Source of the DNA: Arenicella chitinivorans
Lineage (GTDB): Bacteria; Pseudomonadota; Gammaproteobacteria; Arenicellales; Arenicellaceae
NCBI RefSeq assembly: GCF_014651515.1
Contig: NZ_BMXA01000006.1
Coordinates: forward strand, 1-64,000
Direction: 5' to 3'
Length of the DNA: 64,000 nt
Below, piece by piece: positions 8,446 to 16,684 of this stretch. The notes below the pieces were generated by a model that was given only the letters and a program-made list of their open reading frames with translations, was not told the DNA's origin and searched no databases. The stretch's first letter is position 1, and each line of letters begins with the position of its first letter. The translations under genes were made by a program, and so were the position numbers.

Positions 8446-8474
8446 AAGGCCGCTCGATTGCGCTGAGCGGCCTT
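8446..8474 (-). terminator. Intrinsic terminator after acpP
   Basis: On the minus strand a 10-bp perfect stem (8465-8474 with 8446-8455, AAGGCCGCTC) closes a 9-base loop and is followed by six T residues (A-run at 8442-8447 on the plus strand). It lies just beyond the acpP stop and ahead of fabF. It would make an abundant short acpP transcript and reduce read-through into fabF. Confidence 0.85.
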
Positions 8475-8495
8475 CTATTTTTCGCAATTCAGCGA

Positions 8496-8729
8496 TTAGC
8501 TGTTTTTCACAACGTAATCGATGGCTTGCTGAACAGTAGTGATGTTCTCAGCTTCTTCATCTGGGATTTCAGTTTCGAACTCTTCTTCGAGAGCCATAAC
8601 CAGCTCAACTGTGTCCAGTGAATCAGCGCCCAGGTCGTCGACAAACGATGCACTGTTAACAACTTGGTCTTCATTAACACCAAGTTGCTCGATGACGATT
8701 TTTTTTACGCGTTCTTCAATACTGCTCAT
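8496..8729 (-). CDS. acpP: Acyl carrier protein
   Basis: This 77-residue acidic four-helix protein carries acyl chains on a phosphopantetheine attached to Ser37 in [12 protein letters not shown]. The following [14 protein letters not shown] is the conserved recognition helix. The protein is cytoplasmic and serves fatty-acid, lipid A and other acyl pathways. It has a likely promoter of its own (8866-8893), a strong upstream GGGGGA-like region near 8747, and a terminator downstream, consistent with expression above that of the neighbouring fab genes. Confidence 0.97.
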   Translation of the reverse strand: MSSIEERVKKIVIEQLGVNEDQVVNSASFVDDLGADSLDTVELVMALEEEFETEIPDEEAENITTVQQAIDYVVKNS

Positions 8730-8865
8730 GAGTGTACCTCTTCAAGGGGGAGCTATTTATCCTTCAGTTCAAACTGGCTATAAATTACCACGAACATCAG
8801 GAGAGATAAAACTGTCAACAACCATCGACTGCATGATTGCCACCAGCGGTTGATCAATGCGGCGC

Positions 8866-8893
8866 ATTATATAAAAAAGCGCCCGCTTTGCAA
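8866..8893 (-). promoter_or_regulatory. Sigma-70 type promoter for acpP
   Basis: On the minus strand a -35-like TTGCAA (8888-8893; four of six matches) is followed after 16 bp by a perfect -10 TATAAT (8866-8871). It lies in the 210-bp fabG-acpP gap, about 137 bp upstream of the acpP start. A separate acpP promoter is known in Escherichia coli. This one is read from sequence only. Confidence 0.55.
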
Positions 8894-8939
8894 AATAATT
8901 ACCAATTGTCGTAACTATAACCGAAGACCGATTTCAGAC

Positions 8940-9686
8940 CTAGGTCATGTACATGCCACCGTTCACATGCAAGGTGGCACCAGTAATGTATGAACTCTCA
9001 TCCGAAGCGAGGAATACCACCGATGCGGCGATGTCTTCAGGCTCACCCAAACGTGCGGCCGGAATGTTCGCGGTCATCTTGCTGACCTGCTCTTCATTCA
9101 GCGCTTTGGTCATGTCAGTATTGATAAAACCCGGCGCGATTGCGTTGACGGTAATCCCACGTGAAGCAATTTCCTGCGCGAGTGATTTACTGAAACCAAT
9201 CACACCGGCTTTGGCCGCCGCGTAATTGGCCTGACCCGCATTACCCGATACGCCAACCACCGACGTGATATTGATAATGCGACCGGTGCGCGCTTTCATC
9301 ATGCCGCGCAACACGCCTTTGGACAATCGATATACGGACTTCAAGTTGGTTGACATGATGTCATCCCACTCTTCTTCTTTCATTCGCATCATCAGATTGT
9401 CACGCGTAATCCCGGCATTGTTGACCAACACGTTGATCGCACCATAGGTGTCGGTCACGTGCTTCAGCACTGCCTCAACCGAGTCGCCATTCGCCACATT
9501 TAACACGACACCTTCACCTTGGATGCTGGCGTCTTTAAGCGCGCTTGAAATGGTCTCAGCGCCGGCTTGTGAGGTCGCCGTACCAATTACGGTCGCACCT
9601 TGGGCGCCCAATTGCGCAGCAATGGCTTTTCCGATCCCGCGCGTTGCACCCGTGACCAGGCAAATTTTGTTACTTAAATCAAACAT
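8940..9686 (-). CDS. fabG: 3-oxoacyl-ACP reductase
   Basis: This 248-residue classical short-chain dehydrogenase reduces 3-oxoacyl-ACP with NADPH. It shows the cofactor motif TGATRGIG (residues 12-19), NNAG (89-92) and the Ser142-Tyr155-Lys159 catalytic set in ITSVVG and YAAAK, with GFINTDMT and the C-terminal GGMYMT also typical. The 33-bp gap to fabD and shared strand indicate one transcript from plsX or fabD. Confidence 0.96.
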   Translation of the reverse strand: MFDLSNKICLVTGATRGIGKAIAAQLGAQGATVIGTATSQAGAETISSALKDASIQGEGVVLNVANGDSVEAVLKHVTDTYGAINVLVNNAGITRDNLMMRMKEEEWDDIMSTNLKSVYRLSKGVLRGMMKARTGRIINITSVVGVSGNAGQANYAAAKAGVIGFSKSLAQEIASRGITVNAIAPGFINTDMTKALNEEQVSKMTANIPAARLGEPEDIAASVVFLASDESSYITGATLHVNGGMYMT

Positions 9687-9719
9687 GATTATCCTCTGTA
9701 AATATAGGTGTTCGTAGGG

Positions 9720-10655
9720 TTACGCGGTGGCCGCCAACAATGCTTCGACAGCCTCTGGCTTCTCAATACAGCCTGCATCTGCTTCACGCACGATGCGCTT
9801 AACCATGCCACCCAGCACTCGACCTGGACCACTCTCGATAAACAGTGAAACCCCTTGACGGTGCATGGTTTGCACTGATTCTACCCAGCGAACAGGTGAA
9901 TCAAGTTGGGTCACCAGGTTGGCTTTGACTTCGGCCGGTGACTTGGCAACGCTGACATTGCAATTATGCAAAACTGGGATTGATGGCACCGAAACATCAA
10001 CATCGGCTAATCGTTCTGCCAGTCGCTCAGAGGCTGGGCTCATCAGGCTTGAATGCGCCGGGATCGACACCGGTAAGGGCAAGGCACGTTTGGCACCGGC
10101 ATCTTTCATGGCCTGGGCGGCTTTCTCAATGCCGGAAGCCGTGCCTGCAATGACGACCTGCCCTGGCGCATTGAAGTTCACCGCTTGCACCAGATCACCA
10201 GCTTCAGTCAATTTGTCACAGACTGCAATCACTTGCTTATCTTCCAGCCCAATAATGGCAGCCATTCCGCCCTCACCAGCTGGCACAGCCTCTTGCATGT
10301 AGCGACCGCGGTCACGCACCAGCGCGACGCCATCGGCAAAGCTCATGGCTCCAGCGCAGACCAGTGCGGTGTACTCGCCCAGACTGTGGCCAGCCATCAT
10401 ACTCGGCGCCGTGCCTCCATTTTGGAGCCAGACCTTCCACGCCGCGACACCGGCAGTCAGTAGCGCGGGTTGTGTGTTTTCGGTCTGCGACAGGGCTTCT
10501 AGCGGGCCTTCTTGCGTCATCTTCCACAGGTCTGTGCCCAAGACATCTGACGCGCGCTCGAAACACTGACGTACGATTGAATAATTCGCCGCCAACTCAC
10601 TCATCATGCCAATAGCTTGTGAACCTTGGCCGGGAAATACGATCGAAAATGACAT
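9720..10655 (-). CDS. fabD: Malonyl-CoA:ACP transacylase
   Basis: This 311-residue acyltransferase loads malonyl groups on ACP. Motifs are FPGQGSQ (residues 7-13), nucleophile Ser91 in GHSLGEY, and catalytic His201 in SIPAHSSLM. Length matches the family. It follows plsX directly after a 48-bp very AT-rich gap, where most enterobacteria and vibrios carry fabH. Confidence 0.96.
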   Translation of the reverse strand: MSFSIVFPGQGSQAIGMMSELAANYSIVRQCFERASDVLGTDLWKMTQEGPLEALSQTENTQPALLTAGVAAWKVWLQNGGTAPSMMAGHSLGEYTALVCAGAMSFADGVALVRDRGRYMQEAVPAGEGGMAAIIGLEDKQVIAVCDKLTEAGDLVQAVNFNAPGQVVIAGTASGIEKAAQAMKDAGAKRALPLPVSIPAHSSLMSPASERLAERLADVDVSVPSIPVLHNCNVSVAKSPAEVKANLVTQLDSPVRWVESVQTMHRQGVSLFIESGPGRVLGGMVKRIVREADAGCIEKPEAVEALLAATA

Positions 10656-10680
10656 AATAATTTACTTTAACTTTGTTATT

Positions 10681-10699
10681 TATATAATTGAATTATATA
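10681..10699. promoter_or_regulatory. AT palindrome in the plsX-fabD gap
   Basis: TATATAATT (10681-10689), a central G and AATTATATA (10691-10699) form a perfect 9+1+9 palindrome in the 48-bp spacer between plsX and fabD. It could be a repressor operator, or simply an AT-rich spacer with a promoter-like element for fabD. It does not match the FadR or FapR consensus as I know them. Confidence 0.35.
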
Positions 10700-10703
10700 G
10701 TCT

Positions 10704-11750
10704 TTATATAGAATAAACCTTTTCTATTTCTTGACTAATATGCCCAATAACATTGCGACTCGCCTGTTGGCGAGCCTCTTGAATTGCGTACTCGAAACCA
10801 ACTTGGTCGGTACCGCCGTGACTTTTCACAACGATGCCATTTAGTCCGATTAGCGACGCACCATTATGACTCCTTGGGTCCAGACGTGACTGGATACTAC
10901 GGAATACCGGAGCCGCGCATGCGCCCGCCAACTTAGTGAGCGCATTACGCTTGAACTCCTCTTTCAACACCTTCATGATCATCTTAGCGGTGCCTTCACT
11001 GGCTTTCAACGCCACATTCCCCTCAAACCCATCGCACACAATGACGTCGACCTTACCGTTGAAGATTTCATCGGCCTCGATATATCCGACATAATTGAGC
11101 GGGCTTTCATTCAATAATTGCGACGCCATTTTTACTTTTTCGCTGCCTTTTATTTCTTCAGCACCGACGTTCAACAAGGCAACACGTGGCGATTCCTTTT
11201 TGTCCACATAGCGTGTTAACACTGATCCCATAATGGCGAACTGAACCAACATCTCTGGCGTCGAGTCCACATTCGCCCCCAGGTCCAACATATGCAATGT
11301 TTGTGACGTATCCAGGCACGGCATGGTGGAGATGATCGCAGGCCTGTCAATCCCCTTGATGGTTTTTAACACAAATCGTGCGGTGGCCATCAACGCACCG
11401 GTGTTCCCAGCACTGACGGCAGCTTGGGCGACGCCCTCTTTGACCAAATTAATCGCCACGCGCATGGAGGAATCTTTCTTACGTTTCAGAGCCAGCGCGG
11501 GCGACTCATCCATGGCCACCACTTCGGAAGCGCCATGAATGGCTAAGCGCTTACTATCGAGTAGCTCTTTGGCACCGTGCGTGCGCAGCACAGTCTGAAT
11601 CGGCTCTTCGAGACCAACCAAAATAATACGGTGGTCTTTGTTGTGAGGTTTTAGAAGGAATTCTATCGCGGCGGGGACGGTCACTTCAGGGCCAAAATCA
11701 CCGCCCATTGCGTCTACCGCAACCGTGGTTGCATTCGGGGTTGAAGACAT
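10704..11750 (-). CDS. plsX: Phosphate acyltransferase PlsX
   Basis: This 348-residue peripheral membrane enzyme makes acyl-phosphate from acyl-ACP for PlsY, linking fatty-acid synthesis to phosphatidate formation. The N-terminal VAVDAMGGDFGPEVTVPAA, the central VSAGNTGALMA and the MLDLGANVD segment are family signatures. It lies between rpmF and fabD. The AUA isoleucine codon near the end and the AT-rich tail contrast mildly with the rest of the gene. Confidence 0.95.
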   Translation of the reverse strand: MSSTPNATTVAVDAMGGDFGPEVTVPAAIEFLLKPHNKDHRIILVGLEEPIQTVLRTHGAKELLDSKRLAIHGASEVVAMDESPALALKRKKDSSMRVAINLVKEGVAQAAVSAGNTGALMATARFVLKTIKGIDRPAIISTMPCLDTSQTLHMLDLGANVDSTPEMLVQFAIMGSVLTRYVDKKESPRVALLNVGAEEIKGSEKVKMASQLLNESPLNYVGYIEADEIFNGKVDVIVCDGFEGNVALKASEGTAKMIMKVLKEEFKRNALTKLAGACAAPVFRSIQSRLDPRSHNGASLIGLNGIVVKSHGGTDQVGFEYAIQEARQQASRNVIGHISQEIEKVYSI

Positions 11751-11955
11751 CGAATTTGGTATTCCTGTTTGGTTGCAAAGTGTTCAAATTGGGCGCGCCG
11801 ACCAGATTGGCACTATTCGAACACCCGAGTCTGCGTTATGGGCTATATCATATAAGCATGCGATAGCACGTACCAGCATTAGACTTAGAAAATTTATCTC
11901 GACTGCGACCTGGCAGTCAACGACGACGTGCCGGCAGAGCGCAGACGCGAAAACG

Positions 11956-11978
11956 AAAAAGGCCTCATAAATGAGGCC
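11956..11978 (-). terminator. Intrinsic terminator after rpmF
   Basis: On the minus strand an 8-bp perfect stem (GGCCTCAT, 11961-11968 with 11971-11978) is followed by five T residues (11956-11960). It lies 28 bp beyond the rpmF stop and 206 bp before plsX, so plsX probably has its own promoter, or is reached by partial read-through. A TATGAT -10-like box lies on the minus strand near 11846-11851, without a good -35. Confidence 0.75.
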
Positions 11979-12005
11979 CTCTCGGATAAAAACATGTAAA
12001 ACTGC

Positions 12006-12188
12006 TTAGTTAGCAGTTTTAACATTCACCACTTTTTTGCCTTTATAGTAACCAGTCTCAGTTACGTGGTGACGACGGTGCAATTCACCAGTCATGGAAT
12101 CGGTAGATAATGTTGGCGCGGTCATTGCGTCATGTGAACGACGCATCCCTTTGCGTGAATTCGATTTTTTACTCTTCTGTACAGCCAT
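12006..12188 (-). CDS. rpmF: Large ribosomal subunit protein bL32
   Basis: This 60-residue basic ribosomal protein begins [20 protein letters not shown], the classic bL32 N-terminus, which sets the start at 12188 and not at the upstream ATG at 12230. The C-terminal part lacks the CxxC zinc pairs of the zinc-binding form, the usual state in Gammaproteobacteria. It heads the plsX-fab cluster as in E. coli and Pseudomonas. The yceD gene usually found before it is absent here. Confidence 0.95.
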   Translation of the reverse strand: MAVQKSKKSNSRKGMRRSHDAMTAPTLSTDSMTGELHRRHHVTETGYYKGKKVVNVKTAN

Positions 12189-12358
12189 GATTTGCCTCGC
12201 TGAATTAATACTATACCGTTCACAAACCAACTACTTCGCAATACCATGTTCTCAACGACATTGGAAAAGGCATGTGAACCGCCTGTTCTGAATTGGGCCG
12301 AATCATATAGAGTGAAACCCTTTCTGTCAAAGCAATATCCGTGTTTTTTAAGGCTTTT

Positions 12359-12991
12359 TTAGCCTTTTAATTCCGTTTTTGCTGCACCTTGGCGGATTGC
12401 GTCTGACTGCTCTAGCGCCGCACTTTCAACGCCGTGTTGCAAGTACGCAAATAAGGGTAAAAATGCCTGCTCAAACGCGTCGTAATTACGCTCAATTTCA
12501 GTCACGCCACCAGCCATGTTATTACGGTAACGCATACGCTCACTCACTCGATCAATTGATTCGCCAATCCCCTCAAGCGTGGCGTAATTGTTCAACCAGT
12601 CATACTCCGCCATGAGACCAACAACGCGATTCATTCGCGGCGGCATAATCTCTTGGCACGCAGTCAATCCGGAATAGCACTGTGCGCGAAACTCATCAAA
12701 ATCAACCGAGGCGAATTGCTCCCAGTGTTTAATCAAGTAATAATCAAACGCAATATCGGTAATCACACCGGCATACCGGCGTCGCTCACTCGAAAACACC
12801 TCGCGCAGCGCTTTAACCGCATCGAACTCATCGGTCAAGCGATCAACCAAACGGTGATTCTCAATCCCCAACAGAACCGCCTTGGGTAAAACTTCAAGCA
12901 ACGACGCGGCAGGCTTAAAGTCGCCCATCAAATTTCCGGTCATTGAGTGCGGTGTGCGTTGAGAGAAAAACAAATGGCTGAGATAATTCAT
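12359..12991 (-). CDS. acpH: Acyl carrier protein phosphodiesterase
   Basis: This 210-residue HD-related hydrolase fits AcpH, which removes the phosphopantetheine arm from holo-ACP. The N-terminus [33 protein letters not shown] and [14 protein letters not shown] carry the expected histidines and aspartates. The start at 12991 is chosen because family members begin MN(Y/F)LAH. It lies 170 bp upstream of rpmF on the same strand, so an ACP-inactivating enzyme sits beside the ACP operon. It is divergent from a lipoprotein gene with only 41 bp between the start codons. Confidence 0.88.
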   Translation of the reverse strand: MNYLSHLFFSQRTPHSMTGNLMGDFKPAASLLEVLPKAVLLGIENHRLVDRLTDEFDAVKALREVFSSERRRYAGVITDIAFDYYLIKHWEQFASVDFDEFRAQCYSGLTACQEIMPPRMNRVVGLMAEYDWLNNYATLEGIGESIDRVSERMRYRNNMAGGVTEIERNYDAFEQAFLPLFAYLQHGVESAALEQSDAIRQGAAKTELKG

Positions 12992-13032
12992 CACCGCTAG
13001 TATAAAGTGAAACCAACACTGGAGCAGTAGCA

Positions 13033-13479
13033 ATGTTCAAAACTTGCTTGTCACTATTCGCCCTCGCCGTCCTCGTCGCCTGCTCATCTGAACCTGCCGA
13101 CGCCCCAGAAACACAAGTCCGCAAGACATTAACCCTGATTGAGGAAGCCGCCGAACAACGCTCATTAAGCGGAATTATGGCGCACATCAGCGACGACTAC
13201 GCCGACCACCAGGGCTACGACAGCAAGCAGATTGCACGACTTGCTCAATTGCAGATCATGCGCAATCAAAAAATCAACATTTTCACGTTGATTCGTTCGA
13301 TTGACATCGAGAATAACGTCGCCAGTGTCGAGCTATCCGCCGCGATGGCTTCACGTGACACCGACTTGTCTTTGGAGTCCAATCGTCTAAAAGCCGATGC
13401 CGTGAAGTTCTCCGTCTTGCTCAAGCGTGAAGACCGTGACTGGAAGGTACACAGCGTGGCTTGGAAACAAGGTTGGTAA
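13033..13479 (+). CDS. Small lipoprotein with NTF2-like fold (predicted)
   Basis: This 148-residue protein has a lipoprotein signal with lipobox LVAC (Cys17), so it should be acylated and sorted to the outer membrane (Ser at +2). The mature part is about 130 residues, with an alpha-helical start ([25 protein letters not shown]) and a strand-rich end closing with [13 protein letters not shown], a pattern typical of SnoaL/NTF2-like or DUF4440-type domains. Its function is unknown. A GGAG ribosome-binding site precedes the ATG. It is divergent from acpH. Confidence 0.8.
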   Translation: MFKTCLSLFALAVLVACSSEPADAPETQVRKTLTLIEEAAEQRSLSGIMAHISDDYADHQGYDSKQIARLAQLQIMRNQKINIFTLIRSIDIENNVASVELSAAMASRDTDLSLESNRLKADAVKFSVLLKREDRDWKVHSVAWKQGW

Positions 13480-13627
13480 TTCGGCGCGGAATACCAGAAT
13501 TAGCGCATATTTGTCCATCAAGTCATCCGCGCTTCTATTGAATAATATGATTAAACATTAGATACTTACGAGTTGGTAAGTAACTTAATGATGCGCCAGT
13601 TTTACGTTCTGGTTAGCTCGCTTTCTC

Positions 13628-14656
13628 ATGTCACATATAAACACAAGCAATACATCTCGTCCTGCGACGAACTCGCACCCGATAACTGTCTGTGCGCTGT
13701 ACAAATTTGTGCAGCTTGATGATTATCAAAACCTGCAACCAAATTATCTAGCGAAGCTGAATCAGCTCAGTATTCGAGGCACTTTACTGTTGGCAACCGA
13801 AGGTATTAACGGCACGATTGCCGGTTCTGACGCCGCCATTACAGAGTTCATTGAATGGATGCAGTTAGACAGCAGAATGGCGGACCTGGATTACAAACTA
13901 TCGTATCATCAAACACCGCCCTTCCACCGCACGAAAGTTAAATTGAAACGTGAAATCGTTACCATGGGTGTGGACGGTATTGACCCCAACCGTGTCGTTG
14001 GTACTTACGTCGATGCGCAGGAGTGGAACGCACTTCTGGACGATCCAGAGGTCGTCCTGATCGACACGCGCAATGAGTATGAATACGAAATCGGCACATT
14101 TGAGAACGCCATCAATCCACACACAGATACATTTCGCGAGTTTCCGTCCTATGTTGCCGAAAACTTGGACCCGCAAAAGCATAAGAAAGTGGCGATGTTC
14201 TGCACCGGTGGCATTCGTTGCGAGAAAGCGTCGGCGTTTATGAAAGAACAAGGGTTCGAGGAGGTCTTTCATCTCAAAGGCGGTGTTCTTAAATACCTTG
14301 AAACGGTGGAACAAGAACGCAGCAAATGGCATGGAGAGTGCTTTGTGTTCGACGATCGCGTTGCGGTGAACCATGACTTAGAGAAAGGTCAGTATGACCA
14401 ATGCCATGCCTGCCGTTTTCCGATCACCGAACAAGACAAACTGTCTGAGCATTATCGTCCGGGCGTAAGTTGTCCGCGCTGCCATGATGCGCTAACTGAA
14501 GAACAAAAAGCACGTTTTTCTGAGCGCGAGAAACAAGTTCAATTATCGAAAGATCGCGGCGAAAGCCATATTGGCTCCGACAGCCAAAAAGCAGCTGAAC
14601 GAAATCGCCAACTCAAACAGCAGGAAAAACAGGCACAGCGCAGTGTATCAGCATAG
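13628..14656 (+). CDS. trhO: tRNA uridine(34) hydroxylase TrhO (rhodanese family)
   Basis: This 342-residue protein matches TrhO/YceA, which makes 5-hydroxyuridine at tRNA position 34. It has an N-terminal acylphosphatase-like domain ([18 protein letters not shown]), a central rhodanese domain with the active cysteine in [13 protein letters not shown], the typical [12 protein letters not shown] segment, and a C-terminal cysteine region (CHACRFPIT and CPRCHD) that may bind metal. Length fits the family (about 350). It is followed by two secreted paralogues on the same strand. Confidence 0.92.
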   Translation: MSHINTSNTSRPATNSHPITVCALYKFVQLDDYQNLQPNYLAKLNQLSIRGTLLLATEGINGTIAGSDAAITEFIEWMQLDSRMADLDYKLSYHQTPPFHRTKVKLKREIVTMGVDGIDPNRVVGTYVDAQEWNALLDDPEVVLIDTRNEYEYEIGTFENAINPHTDTFREFPSYVAENLDPQKHKKVAMFCTGGIRCEKASAFMKEQGFEEVFHLKGGVLKYLETVEQERSKWHGECFVFDDRVAVNHDLEKGQYDQCHACRFPITEQDKLSEHYRPGVSCPRCHDALTEEQKARFSEREKQVQLSKDRGESHIGSDSQKAAERNRQLKQQEKQAQRSVSA

Positions 14657-14680
14657 TGATTTAATCAACGAGGGGTAGTT

Positions 14681-15280
14681 ATGAGAATTAAACCAACACC
14701 AGATCGCAAACAAATCGGTATTACCGTCGTGGCGCTGATAGGCAGCGTGTTCATCGGCATGAAAGCGTATGCCGCGGCAGTCGAAAGTATGTCACTTGAA
14801 AAATTCATCGAAGCGGAACAATCATATTGGCACGTCAGCGTTAAATGTGAAAATGTGGAACAACCGCGCTCGATGCAAAAGCCGATCACAGGTGATAATT
14901 GGTGTGCCAGCGACGCGCCAACAGTGTGCAATGAGAACAAATTCACTGCCTCGCGTATGGTCTGCGCGGACAATTTTGCGCAGAAAGTGTCGGATGACGA
15001 ATCCGCACCTATTGTCACCGACCCGGTGCCGAAATCAGCCGCATCAGCTGCGCCAGACACCACGAAAGCGGAAACAAACTCTAAACCTGTTGCTGCACCG
15101 AGTCCACAACCTGCGACAACAGCACCTGCATCAATCGAAGCAAAAAAACTGTCCGAGACAGACTTATTAAAAGAGCAAAACCAAATCGAGTCGCAACGCA
15201 TCTTGATTCAACAGAAACGACTGGAACTTCAGCGCCGTGAACTTGAGCTCAAAAAAGCTCAGATGGACGGCCAGCAATAA
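14681..15280 (+). CDS. Secreted four-cysteine coiled-coil protein, paralogue A
   Basis: Not recognised as a named family. The 199-residue product has an N-terminal hydrophobic segment (residues 12-33, ending KAYAA) that is a probable Sec signal peptide or anchor. A compact domain follows (about 40-100) with Cys56, Cys75, Cys83 and Cys95, then a Pro/Ala/Ser/Thr-rich linker (105-150), then a charged helix (150-199; LSETDLLKEQNQIESQ) with coiled-coil heptads. The cysteines could form two disulfides in the periplasm. The gene 67 bp downstream encodes a paralogue with almost identical cysteine spacing (19, 8, 12 here). The start lies 24 bp after trhO with GGGG upstream. Confidence 0.75.
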   Translation: MRIKPTPDRKQIGITVVALIGSVFIGMKAYAAAVESMSLEKFIEAEQSYWHVSVKCENVEQPRSMQKPITGDNWCASDAPTVCNENKFTASRMVCADNFAQKVSDDESAPIVTDPVPKSAASAAPDTTKAETNSKPVAAPSPQPATTAPASIEAKKLSETDLLKEQNQIESQRILIQQKRLELQRRELELKKAQMDGQQ

Positions 15281-15346
15281 CATTTATTTTAATCAGAGCG
15301 GCATAGTATTCCGCTCGAACATGACGACTAAGTACTGAGACAAATT

Positions 15347-15952
15347 ATGAGTAGCAAATCTAAATTGGGTTATAAAATGGGTAATGTAATTGGCTACGCC
15401 GCGCTGGTCGGCAGCATTGTATTCACTGCCACCGCAAGCGCACAGGTGAAAACTAAAACAGCGGAAGAGTTCGCACAATACGGCCCAGAAGACGCCTATT
15501 GGGTCTTCACTGTCACGTGCGAAGATGATTCAGAACACAAGGTACAGCGCAAGACCGACGGCGATTTGTGGTGCGCCAAGGAGATCGAAGGGTTTTGTGA
15601 TGCAAACCGCGATATTGCCGCAGATAAAGTCTGCGGTGACGCTTTCGGCGAAGCCTACGCGGAACAAAAAAATACCATTGACGCGGAACAAGCTGCGCGC
15701 AAACAGGCGGAAGCCGAGTCAGAACGCAAGCGCTCAGAAGCGGCTGCAGCAAAACAACGCGAAGAACAAGCCAAGCAACAGGCTGCGCAGCGCGCGCAAG
15801 CCGAAGCCGATGCGAAGGTGCAACGCCAGCTGTCTATTGAAGAAGAGCTGTTAAAAATCGAACAAGAGAAATTGGACCTACGCCGCCAGGAACTGGAGTT
15901 ACAGGAGCGCGCAGTACAGATCCAGGAGCTGCTGGACCAAGAACAAGGATAA
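15347..15952 (+). CDS. Secreted four-cysteine coiled-coil protein, paralogue B
   Basis: This 201-residue protein has a Sec signal peptide (cleavage probably after TASA, residue 32), a small domain with Cys58, Cys76, Cys84 and Cys96 (spacing 18, 8, 12), and a long charged helix from about residue 105 to the end, rich in Glu, Gln, Arg and Ala (SIEEELLKIEQEKLDLRRQE), a strong coiled-coil. The shared pattern with paralogue A is YW...VxC...DxWCA...CxxN...VCxDxF, then a coiled-coil with LxLQxRELEL-like heptads. The helix here is longer and replaces the Pro-rich linker of A. Function unknown. A periplasmic or envelope-bound oligomer is a reasonable guess. Confidence 0.78.
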   Translation: MSSKSKLGYKMGNVIGYAALVGSIVFTATASAQVKTKTAEEFAQYGPEDAYWVFTVTCEDDSEHKVQRKTDGDLWCAKEIEGFCDANRDIAADKVCGDAFGEAYAEQKNTIDAEQAARKQAEAESERKRSEAAAAKQREEQAKQQAAQRAQAEADAKVQRQLSIEEELLKIEQEKLDLRRQELELQERAVQIQELLDQEQG

Positions 15953-15961
15953 ACTAAAATT

Positions 15962-16001
15962 CAGGGTGTTGTAGCCGCACATAAGTCGCTGCAACGCCCT
16001 G
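15962..16001. terminator. Long hairpin between convergent genes
   Basis: Arms 15962-15975 (CAGGGTGTTGTAGC) and 15988-16001 (GCTGCAACGCCCTG) pair over 14 bp, allowing two G-U pairs, around a 12-base loop. It lies between paralogue B (ends 15952) and the GNAT gene read from the other strand (ends 16052). On the minus strand the stem is followed by a T-rich AATTTTAGTTT, so it may serve the GNAT-fabY transcript better than the plus-strand one. Confidence 0.55.
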
Positions 16002-16051
16002 CCCTCAAGACGTCCTTCCTCTGGCGACCCAACACTGAGTCGCGATCAAAT

Positions 16052-16684
16052 CTAGCTATCCGAAAACGCCGCCAGACGCCCGGTCAAAAAGGCTTTGGAC
16101 TGTGGCCATTCAGAATCGATCATCGAGAAACAATGCGTGTGGCGAATCGTGCCATTCGGCATGATTTTATGGTTGCGAATAATACCGTCAAATTTGGCAC
16201 CCAAGCGCTGGATCGCTTTCTGAGAACGCACATTGTCGTGGTGTGTGTGCCAGTGCACAGCGATACAACCCATTGTTTCAAACGCATGCTGTAACAGCAA
16301 CAGCTTACACTCGGTGTTCACGCCAGTGCGATGAACCGACGCCGAATACCAGGTAAACCCAATCGACAAATTACGATCTTGCTCGCTGAGATAATAGTAT
16401 CGAGTACTACCGACCACGCGGTTGTCTGACAATCGTCGTACCACAAACGGGTGTTCAATCCCCGCGTCGCGGTTGCACAAGGCATTTTTCACCATCGCTG
16501 GCATTTGGTCCGGTGTGGGCACTCCGGTATAGTGTAGATTCCATAATTCGCCGTCGGCCGCCGCAGCAGTTAGGTCAGCCACATGGTCTGAGCTGAGCGG
16601 TTCAAGCTGCACGTGATGTCCGATCAGGGCCAGGTCGCTGGCCAGTCCAGCACGGAATTTAGATACGTTAGATAAATCAGTCAT
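16052..16684 (-). CDS. GNAT family N-acetyltransferase (RimJ/RimL-like)
   Basis: This 210-residue protein has the RimJ/RimL-type GNAT organisation. It starts with a strand containing HVQLEPLSSDHVADL, has GSTRYYYLS and IGFTWYSASVHRTGVN (acetyl-CoA pyrophosphate-loop region, variant of the usual R/QxxGxG/A), and ends with the W(H)THHDNVRSQKAIQRLGA segment that is nearly diagnostic for this subgroup. It would move an acetyl group from acetyl-CoA to an amine, perhaps a protein N-terminus. The substrate is not known. Its start overlaps the fabY stop by 8 bp, which points to translational coupling. Confidence 0.85.
   Translation of the reverse strand: MTDLSNVSKFRAGLASDLALIGHHVQLEPLSSDHVADLTAAAADGELWNLHYTGVPTPDQMPAMVKNALCNRDAGIEHPFVVRRLSDNRVVGSTRYYYLSEQDRNLSIGFTWYSASVHRTGVNTECKLLLLQHAFETMGCIAVHWHTHHDNVRSQKAIQRLGAKFDGIIRNHKIMPNGTIRHTHCFSMIDSEWPQSKAFLTGRLAAFSDS

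Noticed and set aside
10312-10566. Minus-strand frame of 84 codons within fabD
   Set aside because: Out-of-frame shadow of a conserved gene. Arg-rich composition is typical of such shadows.
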